A stretch of 64,000 nt of DNA from Candidatus Obscuribacterales bacterium (GCA_019637435.1 JAHBVO010000001.1:2294001-2358000); one strand, 5' to 3'. Counted from the stretch's first letter, positions 8,761 through 17,297 are shown. The notes: generated by a model from the sequence alone, not told the origin. Program-made: numbers and translations.

Positions 8761-9658
8761 CTTGTTTTACAGCTGCCGCTGAGGGAGAGGTTTTATTAGG
8801 TGAGGTCGGTTTTTGACTGGTTAAACTCTTCGCAATCCAATATTCCACACTATTCTGTGTTCCCGTCTTTACGACCCAGTCTAAATGAGTCTGTGCGAGT
8901 TTCTTGTCTTTACCGGTGAGGTATTTGAGAGCCAGAAAACAGTGTGCTTGAGTGCTGTCGTAGTCGCTGCTTTCCGCCTCTTCCAGTAGTTCCTTTCCAC
9001 TAAGCTTTCCGGTGAGGAATTTCAGCGCCGGATAGGGCCACTTCAGGCGATCGGTTTTCTTGAGAGCCTCCTCCAGGAGAGCGTCTCCTGGAGCGGGGTT
9101 TCCTCCCTGACGATAACCAAGGGCTGCGAGAACGCTTGCGTGACCTGCGTATTCGCCTTTCCAATCGGTCTTTCGCAGCCAACTTTCAATCTTTCTGGCC
9201 GATTCGATCCCGCTTCCCTTCGCCAATGATGCGCCTGCTCGGTTTAGATAGGCAATCGGCTGGTTGGGATCGATCTCGATAGCCTTGTCAAAATCTTTGA
9301 TGGCAAGTGGCAGGTCGTCCTCGCGAAAGTGTGTAACTCCGCGATTATTGAAGGCAAGATAGTTGGTTGGAGCTAGTTTGATTGCACTATTGAAATCAGC
9401 TATGGCGAGAGCGTATTTGCGAAGCCCATTGTACGCCGTGCCTCTATCTACGAGCGTTGCGGCGCTATTCGGATCGAGCTTCAGGGAGGCGTTGAATTCT
9501 TTCAGAGCCAATTCGAAGTTTTGATTCACCAGGAAATTATTTCCGAGTTTGTGGTGATCCTCGGACTCCGGGCTTGCGTTTGCCGGACTTCTTGTGGAAG
9601 GAAGCAAGGCAAGAAGCAGGATTAGCGCAAGGCGCGCCGATGCGGAAAACTTTGTCAT
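8714..9658 (-). CDS. Exported TPR-repeat protein
   Basis: A 314-residue protein with a Sec signal peptide (hydrophobic LALILLLALLP, cleavage near ANA). At least three canonical TPR units cover residues 35-140 (FELALKEFNASLKLDPNSA, YALAIADFNSAIKLAPTN, LPLAIKDFDKAIEIDPNQP). A less regular helical region follows, then a Lys/Ala/Ser-rich tail. It is the first gene of a three-gene unit with a sensor kinase and response regulator, whose coding regions overlap or nearly abut. A periplasmic TPR protein there could be an accessory ligand-binding or sensing component, which is an inference from gene order alone. Confidence 0.82.
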   Translation of the reverse strand: MTKFSASARLALILLLALLPSTRSPANASPESEDHHKLGNNFLVNQNFELALKEFNASLKLDPNSAATLVDRGTAYNGLRKYALAIADFNSAIKLAPTNYLAFNNRGVTHFREDDLPLAIKDFDKAIEIDPNQPIAYLNRAGASLAKGSGIESARKIESWLRKTDWKGEYAGHASVLAALGYRQGGNPAPGDALLEEALKKTDRLKWPYPALKFLTGKLSGKELLEEAESSDYDSTQAHCFLALKYLTGKDKKLAQTHLDWVVKTGTQNSVEYWIAKSLTSQKPTSPNKTSPSAAAVKQDASKSAAKAASAKSK

Positions 9659-9935
9659 GGTTTCTCTTTCGTCTTTCGAAACAGATTATTGGACACGAGA
9701 GTTATTGTATTTCGCCGTTTCGACTGATGTAGCGCGGTTATGTAAAAAACCATTCATATCATTCGGGGTGAAAACTTAGTCAATCGCTTTATTGCGTTAT
9801 ATGGGGGTATATCGTAATAAGCAACGACGGATTCTGATTCTCAAGAAGTTGCCGATAAATATTCACGAATCAGAACATCGGGAGGTCAGCAATGGCCGGT
9901 GTCCAGATCTCGCAAGACGACTCCAGGAGACTCTA

Positions 9936-12035
9936 ATGACTACTTGGACGAACATGTCCAGTGATCCGAGTTCAGACGAAAGGGTCTTGAGGGACGCACA
10001 AAAGACTATCGAAAAGGTTGTCGAGGCTGCTCGAGTAGCGCTTGATGACGAACTTGCCGTGCAACAGATGGAGTACGACCAGGTCTACGGGCTCAACTCG
10101 ATGCAGTTCGCCATGTATCAGACGCTTGTCATGACATTTTTCCAAGACCATCAGATGCTTGCGAGTTTGAATTTGAAACGATCTCAAAGAGATTTGTCTC
10201 CAGGTGTCAACGAGTCTAAACGGGCTCAGCTCATGGAAGTTATCGCGCAACGCGTCTCAACCAGTGCTCAGTCGACTGGACAACCGAGTGCGACAGGACA
10301 GACTCAAATGCCGGCGAATCAGCTTCCGGCTCAGCCAACCGCGTGGTCCAACGGCGCAGCGCAAACGCCTCCACCTGCGTGGGGGCAGCCTCCAGTAAAC
10401 GCGGTGACCAACTCAAACGCCAGTTGGCTTGACCAAACCGCACCGCAGGCTGCAGCAGAGACGTCAGCCGGAGATTGGCTGAGCACGCCTGGAACGACGG
10501 AGCGACCGCCGTCTTCTGCCTGGCCGACGGCTAGCGAAGGTGCGCAAGACGCGTCCAATTGGACGTTGAAGCCTGGAGGCGGACAATTGCCTGTCGGTCA
10601 AAGTACTTCAGAGTCAAATGGCGGGTGGAACTCAACGCCGACTGCTTGGCCATCCGACAAGTCAAAGAGCGGTGAAGGCGCTTGGCCCCAGCCAGCAGCG
10701 TCAACTCCTGAAAATAATGAGACGGAGAGCGCGTGGCCAACACCTGCTGCGGCTCCAATTCCAACGAGCTCTTGGCCGGAACAGCCAGGTGCAAACAAAC
10801 AGCTACCGCCGGCTGCGTGGCCCGCATCCAACTCCGGTGCGCCTCCAAGGAATATCGAGCCCTCCGCACCACAGACCGGACCATCTGATGTTATGAAACC
10901 AGCCTGGACCACGCCGATCGGTGACAGTGGTCAATCGGGAACATGGACCATGGATTCGAAGCCCACCGTACCGCCGGCGCCAGCATGGTCGTCTTCGGCG
11001 ACGCAAGAGCAGCAGTCAAACAACTGGAACGCGCAGCCGCAGCAGCCGTCCGTTCCTCAGACTCCAGTTCCGACCTCCTCCTGGTCAGAGCAAATGCCTT
11101 CCCAAAGCACGTGGAACAACGCCACCACATCTGGTGACTTGCCGAAGCCGGCGTGGCAGAGCAACTCGGGTGCAGCCGCAGCAGTTCCACCCGCCCAACC
11201 GGCAAACCAGCCGTGGCAAGCGCCTGTCTCCAGTAATCAACAGTATCAGTCCGGTCCCAACCAAGCAGCATTGCCTGCGGCAGCTCAGCCCTGGCAGCAA
11301 CAAACTCCACCGGTAGCTCCAGCGAACTCTCCGCAAGTTTCGCAGCAGCCTTGGCAAGCACCGTCCGGCGGACCTCCGCAGCCGGCGTGGCAACCGCAGA
11401 CATCGCAGGCGCCACAGCCCCAGCCCTGGCAAGGAGGAGCACCGCAGGCGACACCAGCACAGCAGTTCCAACAACCTGGTCAGCCATGGACGCCTCCGGT
11501 AGCTCCGGCTCCACAGCCGCCTCAAACGGCGCAGCAGCAGCCACAGCAATCGCCGCAGCCCTGGACGCCTCCTGGTCCGCCGACCGGCTCTATGACCGGC
11601 ATGCCACCAGTGAATGGTATTCCTCAACCAGGTTCAAACGGAAATTACGGACAACAGGGTTCGAACGGCACCCAGCCTCCGGCACCGGCGTGGCAGACGG
11701 GTGCTGGATTGACACCACCTGTGATGCCTCAACCTGCTTATCAATCGAATACGCCGCCCTACCCAGCGGGGCAGGATTATCAAAATCCAGCTGCTCAACA
11801 GCCTTCAAGTTACCAGCATCAGGGTCAAGTCCCACAGCAGGCATATCAGCAACAGCCGCCCAACGGTAGCACGGAAGATATGAGTATTTCGTTCAGTCAG
11901 CAAGCACCCCAGGGGCAGAATGGTGCCACCTTGGGCGGTGTCTTGAGGCAAATGCGCAGTTTCGATCCGGCAAGAAAACGCAGTGATGATGAACAAAATC
12001 AAGGCGAGTCGTACAACCCTAATAATGCCTGGTAA
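9936..12035 (+). CDS. Large Trp/Pro/Gln-rich low-complexity protein
   Basis: A 699-residue protein. The start at 9936 is fixed by AGGAG six bases upstream. Residues ~10-110 are helical and charged, and look like a folded or coiled-coil domain (IEKVVEAARVALDDEL). From ~115 to ~640 the sequence is low-complexity: tens of Trp residues, nearly all in PAW, SSWP, QPWQ or PWTPP contexts separated by Pro, Gln, Ser and Ala. A conserved-looking tail follows (LGGVLRQMRSFDPARKR). No signal peptide or membrane helix is seen, so it is probably cytosolic. The regular aromatic stickers in a disordered chain suggest a multivalent or phase-separating scaffold. The family is not recognised. Confidence 0.7.
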   Translation: MTTWTNMSSDPSSDERVLRDAQKTIEKVVEAARVALDDELAVQQMEYDQVYGLNSMQFAMYQTLVMTFFQDHQMLASLNLKRSQRDLSPGVNESKRAQLMEVIAQRVSTSAQSTGQPSATGQTQMPANQLPAQPTAWSNGAAQTPPPAWGQPPVNAVTNSNASWLDQTAPQAAAETSAGDWLSTPGTTERPPSSAWPTASEGAQDASNWTLKPGGGQLPVGQSTSESNGGWNSTPTAWPSDKSKSGEGAWPQPAASTPENNETESAWPTPAAAPIPTSSWPEQPGANKQLPPAAWPASNSGAPPRNIEPSAPQTGPSDVMKPAWTTPIGDSGQSGTWTMDSKPTVPPAPAWSSSATQEQQSNNWNAQPQQPSVPQTPVPTSSWSEQMPSQSTWNNATTSGDLPKPAWQSNSGAAAAVPPAQPANQPWQAPVSSNQQYQSGPNQAALPAAAQPWQQQTPPVAPANSPQVSQQPWQAPSGGPPQPAWQPQTSQAPQPQPWQGGAPQATPAQQFQQPGQPWTPPVAPAPQPPQTAQQQPQQSPQPWTPPGPPTGSMTGMPPVNGIPQPGSNGNYGQQGSNGTQPPAPAWQTGAGLTPPVMPQPAYQSNTPPYPAGQDYQNPAAQQPSSYQHQGQVPQQAYQQQPPNGSTEDMSISFSQQAPQGQNGATLGGVLRQMRSFDPARKRSDDEQNQGESYNPNNAW

Positions 12036-12058
12036 GACTCAACCGGTTCTACTCTCGG

Positions 12059-14068
12059 TTATCCCATAGATTGTCTTGCTTGTACGAGAGCGGCACGCAG
12101 TTCTTCCATACTGCTGAATCGATTGGCCGGCTTTTTTTCCAGCGCTTTGAAAATCACCTGTTCAAGTGCGAACGGAATGTGTATGTCTGGCCTCGCAACA
12201 GAAATTCGGTCAGGAACCACATTAACGTGCTTGAAAATGGTTTTGACGACGTTCTCCGCCATTATCGGTGGTTTGCCTGTGATGCCTTGATACATCACGC
12301 AGCCCAGCGAGTAGATATCGGTCCGAGCGTCTAGCTCTTCACCCATGCATTGCTCCGGGCTCATATAAAGAGGGCTTCCGAGAATGTCTCCTGTTTGGGT
12401 AAGTTCTTGGGCTTCCAGACCACGCGGATCGATAACCTTTGCAATGCCAAAGTCGACAACCTTCACAAGATCGGGTGTCTCTGAGTTCTTAACGATTAAG
12501 ATATTGCTTGGCTTGATATCGCGATGGATAACGCCTTTTGAGTGCGCGTGAATCAATGCCGCGCACACCTGATCGAAGATAGGGAAGAAGCGTCCTGGAG
12601 GAAGGCCTCCTTGTTTCCCGAACTCGTCCTGCAAAGTTACTCCCTCGATTAGTTCCATCACCAAATACGGTATCTCTTTTTTTGTGATGCCGTAATCGTG
12701 CACAACGACCAGGTTCGGGTGCTTAAGGGCTGCTGCTGCTTTTGCTTCACGATCGAAACGCTGTCGATTATTTCCGATGTCTGCGACATGTGGATGCAAA
12801 ATTTTGATAGCCAGCAGAGCATTTGTTTTTCGGTGCCTGCTTTTGTAAATTGCACCCATGCCACCTATGCTGATTCGGGCTATGAGTTGATACTGCTCCG
12901 GCAAATCAATAGAGTCAGTAGTCGCCAACTTACCAGTGGAAGCCAATCCGTAGGGAATTTGTCCGGAATCTCCCGGGATTGTTTCTCCATCGTCTATGCC
13001 TAACTCGGCGGCAAAAAGTTTTGCAAGTTTCGGCGGGTTATGGTGGTTTATTAGAGATTGAGACAGAATTGCAACCGCCATATTCGCATTGGAGCTTTTA
13101 TCGAAATGCATACGCCTGAAATTCGCATTTGCCAGTCTGCGCCTATCCAAAACAAAGTCCCATAGCCCACCCAGACCGGATGTTGAGTCGCCCCGTTTGG
13201 GTAGTTTGAATTCGGAGGCTTTCGGAAACCACCTCATTTTGATCCATGTATCGACCAGGACTGCACCGAATATGGTTCCTATCAAAACGTATGGAGTTGC
13301 AAAACCTTTTGCGGTGACGATTGAGAAAAATCCTCCAATGGCACTGTTGTTCGAGTTGTAGTTTATGGATGCCGTATGATCTAGAACGGCGTAAGCAAAT
13401 CCTAAGGACGCGATGATGATTGCGGCATTCTTCTTATGACTCATCAACAGTGCCAATCCCAGAAATGCTGATGCTATCGCGGTCCATACGGCATGTCCGG
13501 CGGAGAGAAACTGCCAGTTTACGAAGTCGGCAGTGGGGAGCCATTGCAATTTGTGAGTCCATTGAACGTGAACGTGTTTGAATGCATCGTAAACAAAAGC
13601 GAAACCAGCTCCTGATGCCGCACCCATTATCATTACATCGGTAACGCCCAGAGTCCAAACTGAGAATTTTTTCGCTTTTGCGAAGAATAAAAGAAGTGGT
13701 ACCAGTTTCAGTGCTTCTTCTATAAACGGCAACACGAACCTACTTGCCGGATCCAAGAATGTACCGTCGATACTCTTTTCGAGTGCGCCGACTAAACCCA
13801 TCATCACTGCTCCGGAAAAGAACATCAAGGCGACTGTTCGAATTGGAACTGTGCGAGTGAAACTACCCAGCAAAATCAGTCCAATCAAAAATGCCAGGTT
13901 AAGCGCTAACGCTGTAATTCCTGTTGGAGCGCCCGTCGCTATAAACGTGAGGCTGAGCCAACCAGCGATACCAATCCATAACACAATCCAGCGCACCGGG
14001 ACTTTAGATGCTCCTATCGGAACAACTCCCCAGCTGTTGTCGGTTTTCGGTGCTTCCGCTTGTTTCAT
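12059..14068 (-). CDS. PrsW-like membrane domain fused to Ser/Thr protein kinase
   Basis: A 669-residue fusion. Residues 25-275 hold about eight membrane helices with PrsW-family marks: Glu117-Glu118 with Lys121 (FIEEALKLVP), GAGFAF 153-158, His192 in GHAVWT, and Asp230-His231. The usual PrsW Glu after GxGFA appears as Tyr/Asp, so protease activity is uncertain. A linker leads to a Hanks kinase at 393-665: Lys422, HRD with Asp517, DFG 539-541, SPE 570-571. The first Gly of the glycine loop is Ser400 (ISIGGMG). PrsW proteins cleave membrane anti-sigma factors or sense envelope stress; coupling this to a kinase is unusual. The ATG abuts the stop of the upstream gene (TAAATG). Confidence 0.85.
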   Translation of the reverse strand: MKQAEAPKTDNSWGVVPIGASKVPVRWIVLWIGIAGWLSLTFIATGAPTGITALALNLAFLIGLILLGSFTRTVPIRTVALMFFSGAVMMGLVGALEKSIDGTFLDPASRFVLPFIEEALKLVPLLLFFAKAKKFSVWTLGVTDVMIMGAASGAGFAFVYDAFKHVHVQWTHKLQWLPTADFVNWQFLSAGHAVWTAIASAFLGLALLMSHKKNAAIIIASLGFAYAVLDHTASINYNSNNSAIGGFFSIVTAKGFATPYVLIGTIFGAVLVDTWIKMRWFPKASEFKLPKRGDSTSGLGGLWDFVLDRRRLANANFRRMHFDKSSNANMAVAILSQSLINHHNPPKLAKLFAAELGIDDGETIPGDSGQIPYGLASTGKLATTDSIDLPEQYQLIARISIGGMGAIYKSRHRKTNALLAIKILHPHVADIGNNRQRFDREAKAAAALKHPNLVVVHDYGITKKEIPYLVMELIEGVTLQDEFGKQGGLPPGRFFPIFDQVCAALIHAHSKGVIHRDIKPSNILIVKNSETPDLVKVVDFGIAKVIDPRGLEAQELTQTGDILGSPLYMSPEQCMGEELDARTDIYSLGCVMYQGITGKPPIMAENVVKTIFKHVNVVPDRISVARPDIHIPFALEQVIFKALEKKPANRFSSMEELRAALVQARQSMG

Positions 14069-14890
14069 TTAGTCTCTGGAATTGCGATTTCTCGATCTGC
14101 TGGACGGTGGTTTTCGTCGATCTGTTGTACCTCTGCTTCGGGATGATGCTGAGATATCGGTGCCATCAGGGGATGAAGTCCGTTTTAACGACTCCGACTT
14201 CTCCGATTTCTTCGGACTCGGCTTAACATTTTTTTGTTTGTCGATGGCTTCGGAGTTGGTATCGTCAGTGGTGCTTTCAGCCGACGGTGTCAAAATTGTT
14301 TTCATAAGACCAGCCAGGAAAGGCGCACGCTCGCTTTCCATCTTCCCAGTGCGAGTGGCGCTCAGATAGGCTTCTGTCGCCATGGTTTGCCCAACGTTTT
14401 CTGAGAATGCCATTGTGGAAGAGACGCGATATTCGTTCAAAATTGCCAGTGCGACATCATACTTGCCCCGCGGCGAAAGAAACCCATCAACGTAGGTGCG
14501 TTGTAGAATCAGTAGATTATCCTGAGCCAGAGCCGCTTTGCGTTCTGCTGCAAAATCGTATGCGCTTGCGATGGTTGGTTGAACTTGATCGAACGGAATC
14601 TCCGGTATGCCTGGAACTTCAGCAGCTGTTTCGGCAATTACTGGAGAACCAAATCCCCGACTCGGAATTTCTACGCTAGGTTTAGCGGGAGCTTTCGCTG
14701 CGGGCGGAACCTGAGACTGAGGTTCCACCTTGGATGGTTTCTCTGTTTCCAGCAATTCCTCGTCCTCTACAAACATCTTTTTCGGTTTGGGCGGACGCCG
14801 CCCAAGCTCAACGGCAAGAGAGACGCAAGCCAAAAGTGCAAACAAAGCGGCAAATAGTCCGCTGCTTTCCACGATTGTGCCCACGTCCAT
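14069..14890 (-). CDS. Membrane-anchored hypothetical protein upstream of the PrsW-kinase
   Basis: A 273-residue protein with one N-terminal helix (residues ~10-29), then a charged Pro/Lys-rich spacer, a helical central region (~95-185, AAERKAALAQDNLLILQRT) and a Ser/Arg/Lys-rich disordered tail. The family is not recognised. Its stop codon directly touches the start of the PrsW-kinase gene, so the two are co-transcribed and probably translationally coupled. It could be an adaptor or a substrate: the tail is rich in Ser/Thr next to basic residues, which suits phosphorylation, but this is inference. Confidence 0.65.
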   Translation of the reverse strand: MDVGTIVESSGLFAALFALLACVSLAVELGRRPPKPKKMFVEDEELLETEKPSKVEPQSQVPPAAKAPAKPSVEIPSRGFGSPVIAETAAEVPGIPEIPFDQVQPTIASAYDFAAERKAALAQDNLLILQRTYVDGFLSPRGKYDVALAILNEYRVSSTMAFSENVGQTMATEAYLSATRTGKMESERAPFLAGLMKTILTPSAESTTDDTNSEAIDKQKNVKPSPKKSEKSESLKRTSSPDGTDISASSRSRGTTDRRKPPSSRSRNRNSRD

Positions 14891-15020
14891 ACCCGGTCAG
14901 TCTCCCGTAAGTAGCTTCTGATAATTAGAAGCTGCGCTTCATACCATCTCTTACCAATCTGCTCATTATGTTAGACATCTATTCATTCAGAAAGAGGCGC
15001 TTCGCTCCTCCGTAAATTCC

Positions 15021-15049
15021 TTCACTGAATTTTGCCCAGTTTGCATAAT
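15021..15049 (+). promoter_or_regulatory. Putative sigma-70-type promoter of the Ubl-E2-E1 operon
   Basis: TTCACT at 15021-15026 and CATAAT at 15044-15049 are separated by 17 bases, about 130 bases upstream of the first start codon. The rest of the 286-base gap (14891-15176) shows no gene; it contains the divergent start region of the gene at 14890 and short A/T-rich stretches. Confidence 0.35.
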
Positions 15050-15176
15050 ACTATGAAATCACTGTAGCCAATGCCTTTGAGCATCGTTAACGATAGAAAC
15101 CACGCTTCAGTGGGAACTGTTTTCCGAGTAGATCTGACCCGCTATGATGGCGAAGGTTGTGGGAAGGAGGTTAGTG

Positions 15177-15428
15177 ATGATGAATAACGACCCACGTTTG
15201 AACTTTCGCCCTGACGGCAGAACCGCTGTTCTCCACTTGCGTTTCGATGGTCTAAGCCGAGACATTGAACTGGCTCTTCTGGACCTGGGTGTGGCCGCTT
15301 CTGACTCGTCGATAAGAGCTGCCGTCGCAAGATTCGTCGACGTTCCGGCAGCAGAGCTTAGCGGTTATGTTGTGGAACGGCATGAAAATGGCAATCTAAC
15401 ACTTCGCCCTGAAGCGGTATTTGGATGA
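15177..15428 (+). CDS. Small ubiquitin-like modifier candidate with C-terminal glycine
   Basis: An 83-residue protein. AAGGAGG at 15164-15170 fixes the start at 15177 (or 15180). Predicted order is strand (TAVLHLRF), strand (SRDIELALL), helix (SSIRAAVARFVDV), strand (LSGYVVER) and a final strand ending RPEAVFG. This suits a beta-grasp (ubiquitin/ThiS-like) fold, and the last residue is an exposed Gly as required for adenylation by an E1. Usual bacterial sulfur carriers end in Gly-Gly; here the penultimate residue is Phe. The next gene overlaps it (ATGA) and an E1-like gene follows, which is the strongest support. The call is from pattern and context, not from recognised homology. Confidence 0.6.
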   Translation: MMNNDPRLNFRPDGRTAVLHLRFDGLSRDIELALLDLGVAASDSSIRAAVARFVDVPAAELSGYVVERHENGNLTLRPEAVFG

Positions 15429-16378
15429 GCGACGATCCGTTGTCGTTGATCAGAAGTTTTTCCGACGCTGAGAAAAAATTGGCGTCGGAGATTTTTCTTG
15501 CGCCGTACGTGCCTGGTGGAAAGATCACGGTCAAAGTTAAGGGTGTCGTGCTTTCAGCATCAGTCGTTGACGAAGGTCCGCTTGCCGACACTCCAGGATT
15601 TGGACTTTTTCGAATCACAGAGTCATCCAAGGCCGAATATGTTGCCAAGCCAACCTTCGCTCAAATTGAGGCTTACCTGAAGCTGATGCCCAGAGTGAGC
15701 CTGACACTAATTGAAGAATTCGATGGACATTGGTGGGGAGTGCAGGCACAATCGTCGGATACGAGATTCGACTTAAAGGACCCGGTTCCGGTGCGCCTGA
15801 CAGAACGCGCTGCGTCTTTCCAGCAGATATTCGCAAGATTCGACGGCTCCTCGTTTTGGTACCAGTGTGAAAACCGTAGGCGCGATCCTGTGATTGCGCG
15901 CAAATTCCGAGATGCCTTGGACCGTGACGTCTTGCCGGACGAAGTACGGATCTCAGGCGCGACTCCAAGCGAATTGTTCGCCTACCGAATAATTTTCTTC
16001 AGCAGGCACCCTGAGCTCGCCCCTGTAGAACCGCAGCCAGAGCAGCAAGTCGCCAATGAAATTATCGAGACGTCATCGCAGGACTCGTTTTCAATGCAAG
16101 GAGGTGTGCACCGGAATCAATGGGTCAACTCGGATTTGAGACGACTGCGTGACGCTCTGGCTCATGCTGGTGCACGACTTGATGGATACTGGACAAACGG
16201 TTCTAGCGAGATGACAGTTCGATATATTGTGGACGGGCATACACATACCGCTAACGTTCGACTTCATGACCTGACTGTAGTCAGTTCGGGAATTTGTTTA
16301 AGCGGACGGGACCAAGATTTTGATCTGACCAGTCTTGTCGGTGTGATGCGCGAATTTCATAGAAACGAATACCACTGA
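15425..16378 (+). CDS. E2-like protein with N-terminal domains of unknown function
   Basis: A 317-residue protein. Residues 1-120 are mainly beta-strands. Residues 130-195 contain SFQQIFARFDG and FWYQCENRRRDP followed by helices. A Gln/Pro/Glu linker (200-225) leads to a C-terminal module (232-315): a charged helix (SDLRRLRDALAHAG), strands, then His281-x9-Cys291-Leu in SSGICLSG and a closing helix after DFDLTSLVG. Ubiquitin-conjugating E2 enzymes carry HPN-x7-Cys-Leu with the same His-to-Cys distance and then a helix. The catalytic Asn is not at the usual place (HDL instead of HPN), and the domain is shorter than a standard UBC fold. The start overlaps the modifier gene by four bases (ATGA). 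Confidence 0.6.
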   Translation: MSDDPLSLIRSFSDAEKKLASEIFLAPYVPGGKITVKVKGVVLSASVVDEGPLADTPGFGLFRITESSKAEYVAKPTFAQIEAYLKLMPRVSLTLIEEFDGHWWGVQAQSSDTRFDLKDPVPVRLTERAASFQQIFARFDGSSFWYQCENRRRDPVIARKFRDALDRDVLPDEVRISGATPSELFAYRIIFFSRHPELAPVEPQPEQQVANEIIETSSQDSFSMQGGVHRNQWVNSDLRRLRDALAHAGARLDGYWTNGSSEMTVRYIVDGHTHTANVRLHDLTVVSSGICLSGRDQDFDLTSLVGVMREFHRNEYH

Positions 16379-16389
16379 GGATTAAACCT

Positions 16390-17025
16390 GTGACTAAGTT
16401 ACATCATGAGGTTATCTATCGGGGCAAAGAGACAATAAGCAGGCTCGGGGAAGCTCGGCTGGTAGTATGCGGTGCGGGCTCGCTAGGCTCTAATCTCGTA
16501 ACCCAGATATGCCGACAAGGTTTTAAGAAGATATGCGTTGTCGATCGCGACAGAGTAGAGGAGTCAAACCTTGGAACTCAAGTCTATTCTCTCGACGACA
16601 TCGGCGCGCTCAAGGCCGAAGTATTGAGAAACTTGATCTATCGCGAGGTCGGCGAGGAAATCAAAGCTATTTCTAAAGAACTCAATGACAAAACTGCGGC
16701 TAAGTTTTTATGTGATTGTGACCTGGTTGTCGATGCCTTCGATAACTCTGTTTCGCGTCGACTCGTGACTGATTTTTGCAAGTCAAAAGGCGTTCCGTGC
16801 TTGCACATCGGTGTAAACGGCGATTACGGCGAACTGCGCTGGAATGATAGGTACATCGTTCCCTCTGATGCAGGTGACGATGTTTGCGACTATCCCCTGG
16901 CGAGAAATTTGGTTCTGCTCGTAACTGCCATTGCGGCTGAAGCGCTGATTCGGTTCATCCTCGATGGTTCAATGGAAAACTATTCGGTGACGCTGAGGGA
17001 TCTTTCAGTCAACTTCGATGGTTAA
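16390..17025 (+). CDS. ThiF/MoeB-family E1-like activating enzyme
   Basis: A 211-residue Rossmann-type adenylating enzyme. It has the nucleotide loop GAGSLGS (28-34), DRDRVEESNLGTQ (52-64, with the usual Arg of NLxRQ replaced by Thr), Lys75, and DAFDNSVSRR (115-124). Cys166 in DDVCDYPLARN lies just before the last helix, where ThiF carries its catalytic cysteine. The CxxC zinc pairs of MoeB/ThiF are absent. E1-like proteins adenylate the C-terminal Gly of a beta-grasp partner. The start is GTG with GAGGA eight bases upstream. It is third in an operon with a Gly-terminated small protein and an E2-like protein. No thiamine or molybdopterin gene is near. Confidence 0.88.
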   Translation: MTKLHHEVIYRGKETISRLGEARLVVCGAGSLGSNLVTQICRQGFKKICVVDRDRVEESNLGTQVYSLDDIGALKAEVLRNLIYREVGEEIKAISKELNDKTAAKFLCDCDLVVDAFDNSVSRRLVTDFCKSKGVPCLHIGVNGDYGELRWNDRYIVPSDAGDDVCDYPLARNLVLLVTAIAAEALIRFILDGSMENYSVTLRDLSVNFDG

Positions 17026-17042
17026 ACGCAGTGCGTAACCAT

Positions 17043-17297
17043 CGCTCAGGAAACCTGAATGAACACGATGAGTTTATTGCATTCGCTCAGGAAACCTGAA
17101 TGAACGAAATGAGTTTATTGCACTCGCTCAGGAACCTGAATGAACGCTATGAGTTTATTGCATTCGCTCAGGAACCTGAATGAACGCAATGAGTTTATTG
17201 CACTCGCTCAGGAAACCTGAATGAACGCAATGAGTTTATTGCACTCGCTCAGGAACCTGAATGACCACAATGAGTTCATTGCATTCGCTCAGGAAGC
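17043..17297 (+). repeat. 40-41 bp tandem repeat array, six full copies plus a partial
   Basis: Units beginning CGCTCAGGAA start at 17043, 17084, 17125, 17165, 17205, 17246 and (partial) 17286. Unit length alternates between 40 and 41 because the centre reads AAA or AA. Each unit holds two small inverted repeats: TCAGG-AA(A)-CCTGA, and GCAAT-6-ATTGC in the best copies. No spacer lies between units. The array starts 17 bases after the E1-like stop codon and would form the 3' end of that transcript. The rest of the gap to 17492 holds an A10 tract near 17310 and no gene. Confidence 0.92.

Noticed and set aside
10598..11627. Several long reverse-strand frames (104, 217 and 180 codons) opposite the Trp-rich gene
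   Set aside because: They are shadows of the low-complexity CAG/CCG/TGG codons; composition is Arg/Leu/Ala-biased and no start site is supported.
16390..17025. Thiamine or molybdopterin biosynthesis enzyme (ThiF or MoeB)
   Set aside because: The zinc Cys pairs are missing, there are no pathway genes near, and the operon partners are not ThiS/ThiG or MoaD/MoaE.
17043..17297. CRISPR array
   Set aside because: The whole 40-41 bp unit is conserved and adjacent copies touch; there are no unique spacers, and no cas gene is in the window.
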